A DNA stretch of 64,000 bases from assembly GCA_032209605.1 (NCBI GenBank), contig JASFXZ010000056.1:186001-250000 (forward strand), read 5' to 3'. The notes under the pieces were generated by a model. It had not been told where the DNA came from. It did no database searches and was given only the letters and a program-made list of their open reading frames with translations. Below are positions 21,701 to 31,289 of this stretch, one piece after another (the first letter of the stretch is position 1; the number at the start of each line of letters is the position of its first letter). The position numbers and the translations under genes are program-made. The stretch comes from Mactromeris polynyma (Eukaryota > Mollusca > Bivalvia > Venerida > Mactridae).

Positions 21701-22948
21701 TTGTCGGTTAACTCTGGCGATTGGTGTGTTGGTGCTGTTTTCTCAAACTTTATGAAGTGTTATTGAAAATTGACACAACTAAGTGACTGGATGGTGAAAA
21801 CATCGTTTCACAACAATGAAAGAAAACTACATGTGCTATAAGTTTGAAATACAGGTGGGAAATTGGTTGTATTCCCGGCTATACATAAAGAGTTAATTCT
21901 GTTTGGGGAATGTGGTCGTTGTCGGCAGGTGGACAATTGTTGACGTGTAGCCGTTATCACAGGTTGGAACATAACAACATTAAGGTGTTATTGAAGAAAT
22001 TCATACTCTTATGCATCTGTGCTAAGTGTTAGACAAAACTTGTAAACTAATCGTATAAATGTTTATTACTTTAAGCCATGTATTTGAAACAAGCATGTAT
22101 ACATATATTTTGCAATGCATTTATATTTTGTGCCGGGTAAATGTTACGCTTTAAAAATTGGAAAAATTAGCCGATTACTATTTGATGCTGGCACTAACTT
22201 AAAACGTTTCTCTCGGATTCTCAACATATTCAGCAGTTTTGCAGGCACACAGTCAACCAACAACTTGATATAAGACTTAATGTGTTCATTTGTTTTGGAT
22301 CCCTTTATTTTATACATGTATATCACACGTGGTGTTACATAAATATACCATCAAATGGTCTTATATATGATCTTTGAGGGTTCAATTTAGGACAGAGTGA
22401 ACAACTAATTACCGAGAACCGAGACCAATGTTCGGGAGAGATTAAAAACTTAATAAGTACTTGACTGGATTACCCCAATATAGCCGGGTATAACATTACA
22501 AATAATTCACTTCGTGCTTGGTTTTATTACGAGACAGAGAATAAGTTGCTGCAGGTAACGCCACGTACATAAGACAGTGCCTCCTCACACAGCCCAATTG
22601 CCATGTACTTAAATACAATATGGTGATTAAGATTAATACGATTGCAACGTCATAATCGTTTTCGTTATATAATAAGCATGGAGGACATGTTCATACCATT
22701 GCTGTTGTCTAGCAATTCCCGCCTAAATAATTCAACTGGAAGGAAGACCGTATTCTGTACTAAGGAATTTATACTTTTATTTTAATCATTATGTATAGGC
22801 AAACTTCGAGAAAAGCAACGACTCGAATGGTTATTGTCGTTGACATTGAAAATAATGATTGAAAAATTAAGTTACCTGCCATCTGAGCATGAAGTACATT
22901 TGGCAGGAAAAAGACTACAAAGGTTAATGCACGTCTGTTGCATGTCAT
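18448..22948 (-). CDS. Secreted protein with five TSP1 domains (spliced, six exons)
   Basis: My model joins 22948-22876, 20875-20720, 20392-20222, 19894-19724, 19396-19226 and 18701-18448. The total is 996 nt, or 331 residues plus stop, with every junction in phase 1 and GT/AG borders. Exon 1 gives a signal peptide; the rest are five thrombospondin type 1 repeats, each with a WxxWxxW tryptophan ladder, six cysteines and alternating Arg positions (RTRTRTC). The four N-terminal repeats carry the CxxTCxxG O-fucosylation signature and WxxW C-mannosylation sites. Such proteins act outside the cell in matrix, adhesion or mucus; the partner here is unknown. The upstream border GGCAG/GTAACT leaves G, completed by TT of the TSP1 exon to Val. 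Further 5' UTR exons are possible: an acceptor-like TATATTGCAG precedes the ATG. Confidence 0.75.
19226..19396 (-). CDS. TSP1 exon 5 (fourth repeat)
   Basis: 171 nt with phase-1 borders on both sides: acceptor CTTGCAG, donor GTTAGTATG. It encodes [24 protein letters not shown], an ANGG turn and CNTQNC. The third Trp context is PTW, unlike ATW in two sister copies. Confidence 0.8.
19724..19894 (-). CDS. TSP1 exon 4 (third repeat)
   Basis: 171 nt, phase 1-1, same splice sites as its sisters. It encodes [24 protein letters not shown], then RFCSGASHG before CNTQNC, a small cluster of amino-acid changes in the second half. Confidence 0.8.
20222..20392 (-). CDS. TSP1 exon 3 (second repeat)
   Basis: 171 nt, phase 1-1. 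It encodes [24 protein letters not shown] (with a possible N-glycosylation site, NRT), then [10 protein letters not shown] in place of PANGG, and CNTQNC. Confidence 0.8.
20720..20875 (-). CDS. TSP1 exon 2 (first repeat), five codons shorter
   Basis: 156 nt, phase 1-1. It encodes [24 protein letters not shown], then PAPGC directly, lacking the five codons that form the ANGG-type turn before the fourth Cys in its sisters. TKPC replaces TKTC, so the Thr needed for O-fucosylation is lost in this copy. The frame stays open and all six Cys are kept. Confidence 0.78.
20930..22870. other. First intron of the TSP1 gene
   Basis: About 1.8 kb of AT-rich sequence between the signal-peptide exon and the first TSP1 exon. 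At about 22551-22590 it contains a fragment of the dispersed repeat described at 35044 (shared ACATAAGACAGTGCCTC). No other feature seen. Confidence 0.45.
22876..22948 (-). CDS. TSP1 gene exon 1, signal peptide
   Basis: The ATG at 22948 opens 24 codons plus one base: a basic start (MTCNRR), a hydrophobic core ([13 protein letters not shown]) and a likely cleavage after LHA, ending QMA and a donor GGCAG/GTAACT. The one-base overhang matches the phase of the TSP1 exons. There is no other ATG-initiated signal-peptide exon with a matching donor in the upstream 2 kb that I could see. Confidence 0.65.
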
Positions 22949-23369
22949 GCTTGTCAACCGTCACACCTGCAATATAGACTGTATTTTATTGGAGCATATG
23001 GACCTTAGGCACAGCGGATGCCATCTCGAACTAAGTACCATATACAGCAAACATTCAAATTTTCTATAAATCTTAAAAATAAATAATTATTACTATGGTA
23101 AAAACAACTACGAAGAAAATGATATTTTTTAGACAATTTAATTGTTAAAATTTAAAATCCATAATTTCTAATTCCATTATTATACTGAATATGTTATGTC
23201 AACGTCTATAAAAGCGACAATTTATGTTTATTATAACTCACGTGACTTATATACCATATATTTATTATGAGTCATACCGTACTATTACCCTGCAGTACGT
23301 TTTTTACCGGATCAATATTATGTGATGATCAATTTGGGTTCGATAACAAAAATTACATCTGATTGCGTT

Positions 23370-24375
23370 TTGCCAGCATTAAAGCAGATGATATGGCGAT
23401 CTTTACTACTGATAAGCAAAGCTTACAGTCTCAGGTAGACAATTTATACGCATATTCAATAAAATGGGGTCTTAATATAAACATAAGTTAAACTCTGATT
23501 TTTTATTTTTAAGAAAGAAACCTTTGCATCCAGTCTGGTTCATAAATAATGAACCTATTGAAATTGTTGATTCCTTTGTTTATCGTGGTATTAAGTTTTA
23601 CAACAATGGTTCTATGAAAGAGGCAATTAACACACTAGCTGATCAAGCATTAAGAACAACAAACGGTCCGTACTCTATTTATTCTAGACTTAAATTGATA
23701 TTAGTACGAACTTATGGTTGATTCTATTCCTTTATATTGGTCGGAATTTCTAGGCAAGTATAAGACCGACATTCTGGATAGAATACAAAGTTAGTACCTT
23801 AAAAAGACTATAGGCGTAAAATTGTCTACCCCAAATATAGCAGTTTTAAGTGAACTAGGAAAATATCCAATTTTAGGAGTAAGTAATGAAGGAAGTTAAA
23901 TTTATTGTGTAAACTATGAAACAGTCCCGGAACTTTATTATATAACATATATGGCTTAAACAACAACAACAACAATGTAAATCTGTCCAAAAACTCTTGG
24001 TGTTTGAAAATAAATATATACATTAATACAATTTGATTCTCATATTTAAAACAAAATGTTGCATTAAATTGCAATTACCAGGCTCTGTTTAAAAACATAA
24101 TCAGAGACCAGTTCCAGCAGGAATTGAGTACTAAATTACAACTTTACAAATTCACGATTTGTAATTCACGAATTGACGATTTGAATGATACATTTACACA
24201 TGTGTGCACTGTCAGAATACATCGAAGAATTTGTAACATGACATATTTCATTAAAACACCACTCGTTAAAACAAATATTTTATCTGTTTTGCATAAAACT
24301 CTTCTATATTATGCTTCATCATTATGTGTTACATGTATCAATTTTATTGAGGTTCTAACAAGTGGTGTTGAGTAG
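23370..24375 (+). pseudogene. Non-LTR retrotransposon RT, C-terminal part
   Basis: In shifting frames this encodes the catalytic palm end (KADDMAIFTT, the xxDD box), then LQSQVDNLYAYSIKWGLNIN, the thumb start IEIVDSFVYRGIKFYNNGSM and ALRTTNGPYSIYSRLKLILV, then IPLYWSEF and LSELGKYPILGV, and a short C-terminal section around 24060-24375. Stops and frame slips are frequent. The 5' side is cut near 23370. The protein type is that of CR1/L2-like or related APE elements, not L1. It may be the 3' end of the same family as the 25.2-26.6 kb fragment. Confidence 0.75.
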
Positions 24376-25225
24376 TAGAGATACCTACTATGTAGTACAT
24401 GTAAGTACTTTGTTTAATCAGAAAAGCACAATTAAACAGTTATTGATTCACATTTATTGTTACAAACTGTTTTAATTGGTTCAATTATTTAGTTTTAATA
24501 ATGATGTAGTTTTAAAACAATTGACAATGTATCTACAAAGTGCTATTTAAGTACGTACTAATCTATTACGTTCTTTATTGGATGTTATACTTATAATGCT
24601 GTTTTTCATATTTATTCATATTGTATCACTGTCGTTTGTCATATGGATTGTAATATTTCGTTTGATTTTGTTGTATCTATAAATGTATGGATAAATGTAC
24701 ATGTACTTACTCTCATAGAGTATGTCAATATTATTATTGTAAATTGTATATATTGGATGACGAGTATTATATTTAAATCCAGATATTAATAAATCAATAT
24801 GTGCTGTTCTGTTTTAAATGCAGTAAATCTACATTACAGCAAATATGATTTTTCTGCAATCACATTGTTTAAATACATACTTATATCTGTTTGTAGCTAA
24901 CGCTCCCTTGCTCTTAATTTTGCTTATAATTCAAATATATCAGCTATAACCTATACAAACAAGTGTCTACAACTATATATTCAGTGGGCATTTATTTAAG
25001 AAAATACCACCTGCTAACGGATTTATAATAGATTATCACGAAAATTGTCTCGTTTGAACAACCATTTGTATGGAATTAGCGTACTTTTATACTTTTGTGC
25101 GAGAGCTTTGTGTTGAACTTGGCGGAATCTACAACTTGTATACAAGTTTCTACAACTTGTCTTCAACGAAAAAGGATATATTTAATGACTATCATCTGCA
25201 TAAAGGTGTGTGTATGTGATTATAA
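24376..25225. other. Probable LINE 3' untranslated sequence
   Basis: AT-rich, following the RT remnant on the same strand, with no open frame. It has TTTATT/AATAAA-like stretches but no clear poly(A) tail or target duplication. Confidence 0.3.
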
Positions 25226-25239
25226 ACATGTCTGTATAA

Positions 25240-26583
25240 ATGGGTAAACACAGTCGATCAATGCCAAAGAAACGGACCAAGTCTGAGTCTTCTCCGATAT
25301 CAACCGAACATATTCAATGTGATAAACGTATAGTCATTAATGACATTAAACCAAAATCAAAGTATGCAACAAACGTATATAAACGGATCACCACAGTATG
25401 GAAATAGCGGTAACTATACCGTTCTACAAACACCGACTAATCAATCTACATATATGAACTCTTTATTACCTAATCAAGACTTTATTAAAATTATCTTGTT
25501 ATGATATACCAATATTTGTGAAAAGTGGCATTCAAGTAGGTCGAATATTAATATCCCAGGCTATATTCTTCACCGAGTGTTTAAGACAAAATCGAGTAAA
25601 ATGGCCAAACGATTTATAATAATTGTGTATTTTAGAGAAAATCTTAACAGCTGAATACAGGCGATTAAAGTATTTCGTAACTGTTTTATGTGGTTTGAAC
25701 TAAATTGTGGGCAATCAAGTGTAGAGAAAAGTATAAATTTTGTGCGTGCTACATTCCACCTGAAGGTTTGACTTAGTTTACAAATATTAGTTTTTGCTTG
25801 TATGAGTGTGACTTTTTTTTATGTGTTGATAGTGTGATGGTTGATGTTTATTTGATAATTGATTTAAATTGTACAATAAGAAATGTATGTGATTCTGTTG
25901 ACAATATTGACTTGAGAGATATCTCATTTTACTGGAAACAACAGGCAATTTTATCCCATTTAAAAATTCTCATGATACGACTTTAAATCCAATTGGTAGA
26001 AAATTTATATATCTATGTAAGAAACATGAACTGTCTGTTGTCAACGGAAGATTAGACGAAGGTAGTTGTACTTATTATTGTAAACATAGAAATCGAATGT
26101 GCTGTAGCACGGTTGATTATTTTATCACAATTTATTGAAATTTTGAGTATATCACAGATTTTAGGGTACATACAATGATTGCATATTCTGATCATTGCCG
26201 AACTACTTTTAAAATCGCATGCCGAATCGAGGTATCTAAACAAAATATGAATAGCAAAATGTCATTTGAACTGGTCATATGGGGTCAAAACAGACTGAAG
26301 CTATTGCGATAAACGATATTGTTTTCAAGTCAAACTCAGTTAAACGAAACAGCTTCTAAAAATCGAACACCTCCAGTATATAATGTTCTATTAACTATGA
26401 ACAATATTCAAATTGAGCCATCAGATATCATCCCTATTTTAAAGTATTTATCTACTGCGAAGCCTGTAGATCCAGATTTAAATAACACTCGTATTCTTAA
26501 AGAATTACAATAAACGATATCCCGATTCGTGGAAATTAGCTAATGTCTGTTCAGTGCTTAAACAGATGACCCTACGCGTGTAA
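25240..26583 (+). pseudogene. Degenerate non-LTR element: ORF1-like start, endonuclease, RT start (copy A)
   Basis: A short start (MGKHSRSMPKKRTKS, 25240) is followed by heavily broken endonuclease sequence, including NGRLDEGSCTYYCKHRN then STVDYFI and YSDHC (the terminal SDH motif) at about 26050-26210. Next is the RT N-terminus: IIPILKYLSTAKPVDPDLNN, RILKEL (26420-26515) and, in another frame, YPDSWKLANVCSVLKQ. It then meets a minus-strand LINE fragment tail to tail at about 26583. Many stops; not functional. Confidence 0.7.
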
Positions 26584-27884
26584 ACCAATAAACTGTTTGA
26601 TTTTCTGCCAGAACATACGAGGGTTACCAATGGCATTATTCAAACTCGAGGACATGTAAAATTCAAACTGCCTCTTTTTATCTTTACAAGCATTCTTGTA
26701 TTGAGCCTTAGCAATAAGTTATGAATTAAGATCCTTGGCAAACCTGGTTTCCCTATACATTTGTAACTAACTATTCGCAATCCTTTTCAAAGCTTTACAT
26801 TCTTGTTCATAATAAGTTTTGTTAGAATGAACATTTCGTTTATGAGGACGTTTAGTTGAACAAAATTCATTACTAACATATAGTATACACTTTTGAAATT
26901 ATATTACAATAGAGTTAACATCAACATTCACAGTTTCCAACATATGGTCAATATTTGAAAATTCTCCATTTAAAATACTTTCCTGCAAAATATTTTGATA
27001 CTTTTCACAATTATCCCTATTGATATGTATTTTGTATCAGGATTATTCAATGTGTTATCACTTAGATGATCACTATTCAACAATGGTCTATCTAATGTTA
27101 GTATAATTGGCATATGGTCACTTTCCGGACTTACTTCAACCTTCATATCTTTAAAAATTGAACACATTCTATTGCTACATATGAAATAATCGATCACACT
27201 AGATCCAACTGCACTATGGTAGGTATATTTCCCCAGCATCCTTATCCATGCCAATGCGGCCATTTACTATACAGAAGAAGTTCGCAATACACAAATTGAT
27301 CAAGGAACGACCATAACTATTGACATTTTTGTCCTTAGAACATCTATCGCTTAATGATTCAGGTTCAAACAAACCGTTATACTGCTCTAGCTCTGGTATA
27401 TTATTTTCAAGCGAAATAGAATCGTTCAACGTACCGGTTTTAGCATTTAAATCACCACTTAGTTAGGATTAATAATACTACTACTTAACAACTGGTCTAG
27501 TTCTTCTAATGCATTCATATTAAATGGTATTATACACAGGTGATTGAGCTGGAGGATTATACATGTTAACAAACAAGACATCTTTATCAGTGTTAAGGAG
27601 ACATTTATCAAGTAATAAAACAACACTAAAATTATAGTCGTGACACACTCTGCAAATATAGTGCGAGTACAAATCCTTGACAAAAACAACACCACCCATG
27701 TTTCTGCCTGATGCGTTGGATTGCTTAGCACTACATATGTAACTGGTATAAACAGTCATAAAGTCACCTATAGAGTCATCGTTGGTATACCAAGTCTCTT
27801 GAATACAAATATCATCAAAATGGCTTAAGTAGTTCATGAAGTCAAAGTTACTAAGTTTGTCATACAGTTTATGTGATACTTGGG
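26584..27884 (-). pseudogene. Non-LTR endonuclease and pre-RT linker (copy A)
   Basis: From 27884 leftward: QVSHKLYDKLSNFDFMNYL, ICIQETWYTND, VLFVNMYNPP, SGDLNAKTG, SLINLCIANFF, SSVIDYFICSNRM and ESDHMPIILTL, an EEP endonuclease order with its Glu, GDxN, D and SDH motifs. It continues into a linker (AKAQYKNACKDKKRQFEFYM and NPRMFWQKIKQFIG) ending at about 26590. Relative to copy B it lacks 18 bp before SGDLNAKTG but keeps about 267 bp of linker that copy B has lost. At least two frameshifts. Confidence 0.78.
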
Positions 27885-29090
27885 TTAAACGGATCACCAC
27901 AGTATGGAAATAGCGGTAACTATACCGTTCTACAAACACCGACTAATCAATCTACATATATGAACTCTTTATTACCTAATCAAGACTTTATTAAAATTAT
28001 CTTGTTATGATATACCAATATTTGTGAAAAGTGGCATTCAAGTAGGTCGAATATTAATATCCCAGGCTATATTCTTCACCGAGTGTTTAAGACAAAATCG
28101 AGTAAAATGGCCAAACGATTTATAATAATTGTGTATTTTAGAGAAAATCTTAACAGCTGAATACAGGCGATTAAAGTATTTCGTAACTGTTTTATGTGGT
28201 TTAAACTAAATTGTGGGCAATCAAGTGTAGAGAAAAGTATAAATTTTGTGCGTGCTACATTCCACCTGAAGGTTTGACTTAGTTTACAAATATTAGTTTT
28301 TGCTTGTATGAGTGTGACTTTTTTTATGTGTTGATAGTGTGATGGGTGATGTTTATTTGATAATTGATTTAAATTGTACAATAAGAAATGTATGTGATTC
28401 TGTTGACAATATTGACTTGAGAGATATCTCATTTTACTGGAAAGAACAGGCAATTTTATCCCATTTAAAGATTCTAATGATACGACTTTAAATCCAATTA
28501 GTAGAAAATTTATATATCTATGTAATAAACATGAACTGTCTGTTGTCAACGGAAGATTAGACGAAGGTAGTTGTACTTATTATTGTAAACATAGAAATCG
28601 AATGTGCTGTAGCACGGTTGATTATTTTATCACAATTTATTGAAATTTTGAGTATATCACAGATTTAATGGTACATACAATGATTGCATATTCTGATCAT
28701 TGCCGAACTACTTTTAAAATCGCATGCCGAATCGAGGTATCTAAACAAAATATGAATAGCAAAATGTCATTTGAACTGGTCATATGGGATCAAAACAGAC
28801 TGAAGCTATTGGGCTAAACGATATTGTTTTCAAGTCAAACTCAGTTAAACGAAACAGCTTCTTAAAATCAAACACCTCCAGTATATAATGTTCTATTAAC
28901 TATGAACAATATTCAAATTGAGCCATCAGATATCGTCCCTATTTTAAAGTATTTATCTACTGCGAAGCCTGTAGATCCAGATTTAAATAACACTCGTATT
29001 CTTAAAGAATTACAATAAACGATATCCCGATTCGTGGAAATTAGCTAATGTCTGTTCAGTGCTTAAACAGATGACCCTACGCGTGTAAAC
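27885..29090 (+). pseudogene. Degenerate non-LTR element, plus strand (copy B)
   Basis: Duplicate of the plus-strand portion of copy A, with the same RT N-terminal block (AKPVDPDLNNTRILKEL near 28970-29015) and the same inactivating stops. It therefore adds no independent coding evidence. Confidence 0.7.
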
Positions 29091-30133
29091 CAATAAACTG
29101 TTTGATTTTCTGCCAGAACATACGAGGGAAATTATATTACAATAGTGTTAACATCAACATTCACAGTTTCCAACATATGGTCAATATTAGAAAATTCTCC
29201 ATTTAAAATACTTTCCTGCAAAATATTTTGATACTTTTCACAATTATCCCTATTGATATGTATTTTGTATCAGAATTATTCAATGTGTTATCACTTAGAT
29301 GATCACTATTCAACAATGGTCTATTAAATGTTAGTATAATTGGCATATGGTCACTTTCCGGACTTACTTCAACCTTCATATCTTTAAAAATTGAACACAT
29401 TCTATTGCTACATATGAAATAATCGATCACACTAGATCCAACTGCACTATGGTAGGTTTATTTCCCCAGCATCCTTATCCATGCCAATGCGGCCATTTAC
29501 TATACAGAAGAAGTTCGCTATACACAAATTGATCAAGGAACGACCATAACTATTGACATTTTTGTCCTTAGAACATCTATCGCTTAATGTTTCAGGTTCA
29601 AACAAACCGTTATACTGCTCTAGCTCTGGTATATTATTTTCAAGCGAAATAGAATCGTTCAACGTACCGGTTTTAGCATTTAAATCACCACTTATCAAGA
29701 GTTCATACAAGTTAGGATTAATAATATTACTACTTAATAACTGGTCTAGTTCTTCTAATGCATTCATATTAAATGGTATTATACACAGGTGATTGAGCTG
29801 GAGGATTATACATGTTAACAAACAAGACATCTTTATCAGTGTTAAGGAGACATTTATCAAGTAATAAAACAACACTAAAATTATAGTCGTGACACACTCT
29901 GCAAATATAGTTCGAGTACAAATCCTTGACAAAAACAACAACACCACCCATGTTTCTGCCTGATGCGTTGGATTGCTTAGCACTACATATGTAACTGGTA
30001 TAAACAGTCATAAAGTCACCTATAGAGTCATCGTTGGTATACCAAGTCTCTTGAATACAAATATCATCAAAATGGCTTAAGTAGTTCATGAAGTCAAAGT
30101 TACTAAGTTTGTCATACAGTTTATGTGATACTT
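29091..30133 (-). pseudogene. Non-LTR endonuclease (copy B), continuous with ORF1 upstream
   Basis: The better preserved endonuclease copy. It is spread over three frames: 30089-29769 (ICIQETWYTND through VNMYNPPAQSP), about 29770-29447 (ELLISGDLNAKTG, LCIANFFCIVNGRIG) and 29440-29203 (SSVIDYFICSN, SPESDHMPIILTF). Two frameshifts separate them. On the minus strand it follows directly after the ORF1 remnant at 30155, in the normal order of a LINE, so 31.3-29.1 kb is one element's 5' half. Confidence 0.8.
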
Positions 30134-30154
30134 GGACCCCCCCCCTCCCCTCCC

Positions 30155-31030
30155 CTATGCGTTGGCTGCATCCTCATGGGAAGTTGTTTCCATGTCCTGA
30201 ACCGGGTGTTCAAAAGTACGTCGATGAGCTTGGTGAAATACACGGGTACGGAAACGACATGTGTCTGTAGTATCATCGTCATCTAGGACAACAAGCTTGC
30301 CCTTTGAGAAATACCCACGACGATCATGTTGTTTAAGGTCATCAAGTTGATGCCTCTCTTGAAATGTGAGATCGTTGGTAATACGAATACCTTGACTTCT
30401 AAGTTTGTCTCTGAATTTAAAAAGAAAGAACTTATACATCCGCGCATTTGAATTTCACCAGGATCATTCTTGGTCGGTCATTACCAGAGAATTTGCCCAT
30501 GCGCTTGGCAAACAAGATACTGCTGTCGAAATTGTAGCCTTGACCAATGGTTTCCTCAGATGTAGCACTGTCGGGTAGATTAGAGATAGGTTGCTCGTTG
30601 AGTATCTCATCTTCCATGTCTGGAGTTTCCCCAGCTGTAGCACTGACGGGTAGATTAGAGACAAGTTGCTTAGTCTGGTTGGGTGTCTCATCTTCCATGT
30701 CTGGTACACCGAAAATACGCAAATTACTCTTGCGTAGCTCACGGTCCATCATATTCATTTGGCTCAACATATTTTCAATGCAATGCAATTTGCCTTAACT
30801 TCATCATTTATTGCAAGTACTCCAATATCACGTTCTAACACAGCAGACGTACGTTCAATTCCATCCACCTTTGATTTGATAGATTTCAATTCATTTTCTA
30901 AAACCGACTGTTTCTAATCAAACTTCTTCACGTTGATTTTGATTGTTCCAATATCAAATTGTACACCTGAGAGATCGCTTCTAACACTGGTTATATCATT
31001 CCTTAGTTCTGATATTTCTGATGATGTTTT
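30155..31030 (-). pseudogene. LINE ORF1p (coiled coil, RRM-like and C-terminal domains)
   Basis: ORF1p is the RNA-binding chaperone of LINE particles. From 31030 leftward: a coiled coil (SEISELRNDITSVRSDL to VLENELKSIKSKVDGIERTS), then DRELRKSNLRIFGVPDMEDE, FDSSILFAKRMGKF, RPRMILVKFK and, after a frameshift near 30435, the C-terminal domain (DLTFQERHQLDDLKQH, RRGYFSKGKLVVLDD). Between the first RRM strand and the rest is an internal duplication of about 85 bp: the PDMEDE-NLP-SATxxET block occurs twice (30540-30715). Frame breaks in A8 near 31028 and within the coil show it is inactive. Confidence 0.75.
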
Positions 31031-31061
31031 TTTTCATTGGCATTCTCAATCGCTTTAAGAA

Positions 31062-31286
31062 TTAATCAGTCTCTTGTGTCGGTCCTGGATTTAGTTCAAT
31101 GTCCGATGCTAGCAACAATAGCCTGCTGTGGTATACACCATAGAGGCAGTGTACACAAGTGTCTGTTTGGCCAAATGATATATTGAACATTCCATTAGAT
31201 TGTCCGATAAGGCGTATGTATTGACAAATGCATATCGTGATGCAAGCAATCCATATACACAGTTTAGGAGCACCAGAATAAATCAA
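31062..31286 (-). pseudogene. LINE 5' leader with 2A-like motif
   Basis: This 74-codon open frame has no ATG at its upstream edge. It ends RLLLLASDIELNPGPTQETD followed by a stop. DIELNPGP (31103-31080) fits the D-x-E-x-N-P-G-P core of 2A ribosome-skipping peptides, and the preceding hydrophobic LLLLAS is typical of 2A context. 2A-like sequences are established in several invertebrate APE-type LINEs, where they lie at the N-terminus before ORF1. Here ORF1 coiled-coil sequence follows within 20 bases after a frameshift, consistent with that layout. A further hydrophobic segment (LCIWIACITICICQYIRLIG) lies near the start. Confidence 0.7.
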
Positions 31287-31289
31287 GAT

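Larger units (their letters stand above)
25379..30133. repeat. 2.5-kb tandem duplication of a LINE-LINE junction
   Basis: Copy A (about 25379-27884) and copy B (about 27885-30133) are direct repeats a few percent apart, beginning at AAACGGATCACCACAGTATG and ending at GTGATACTTGG. Both contain the same tail-to-tail joint between a plus-strand and a minus-strand non-LTR fragment, so the joint is older than the duplication. Confidence 0.9.
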
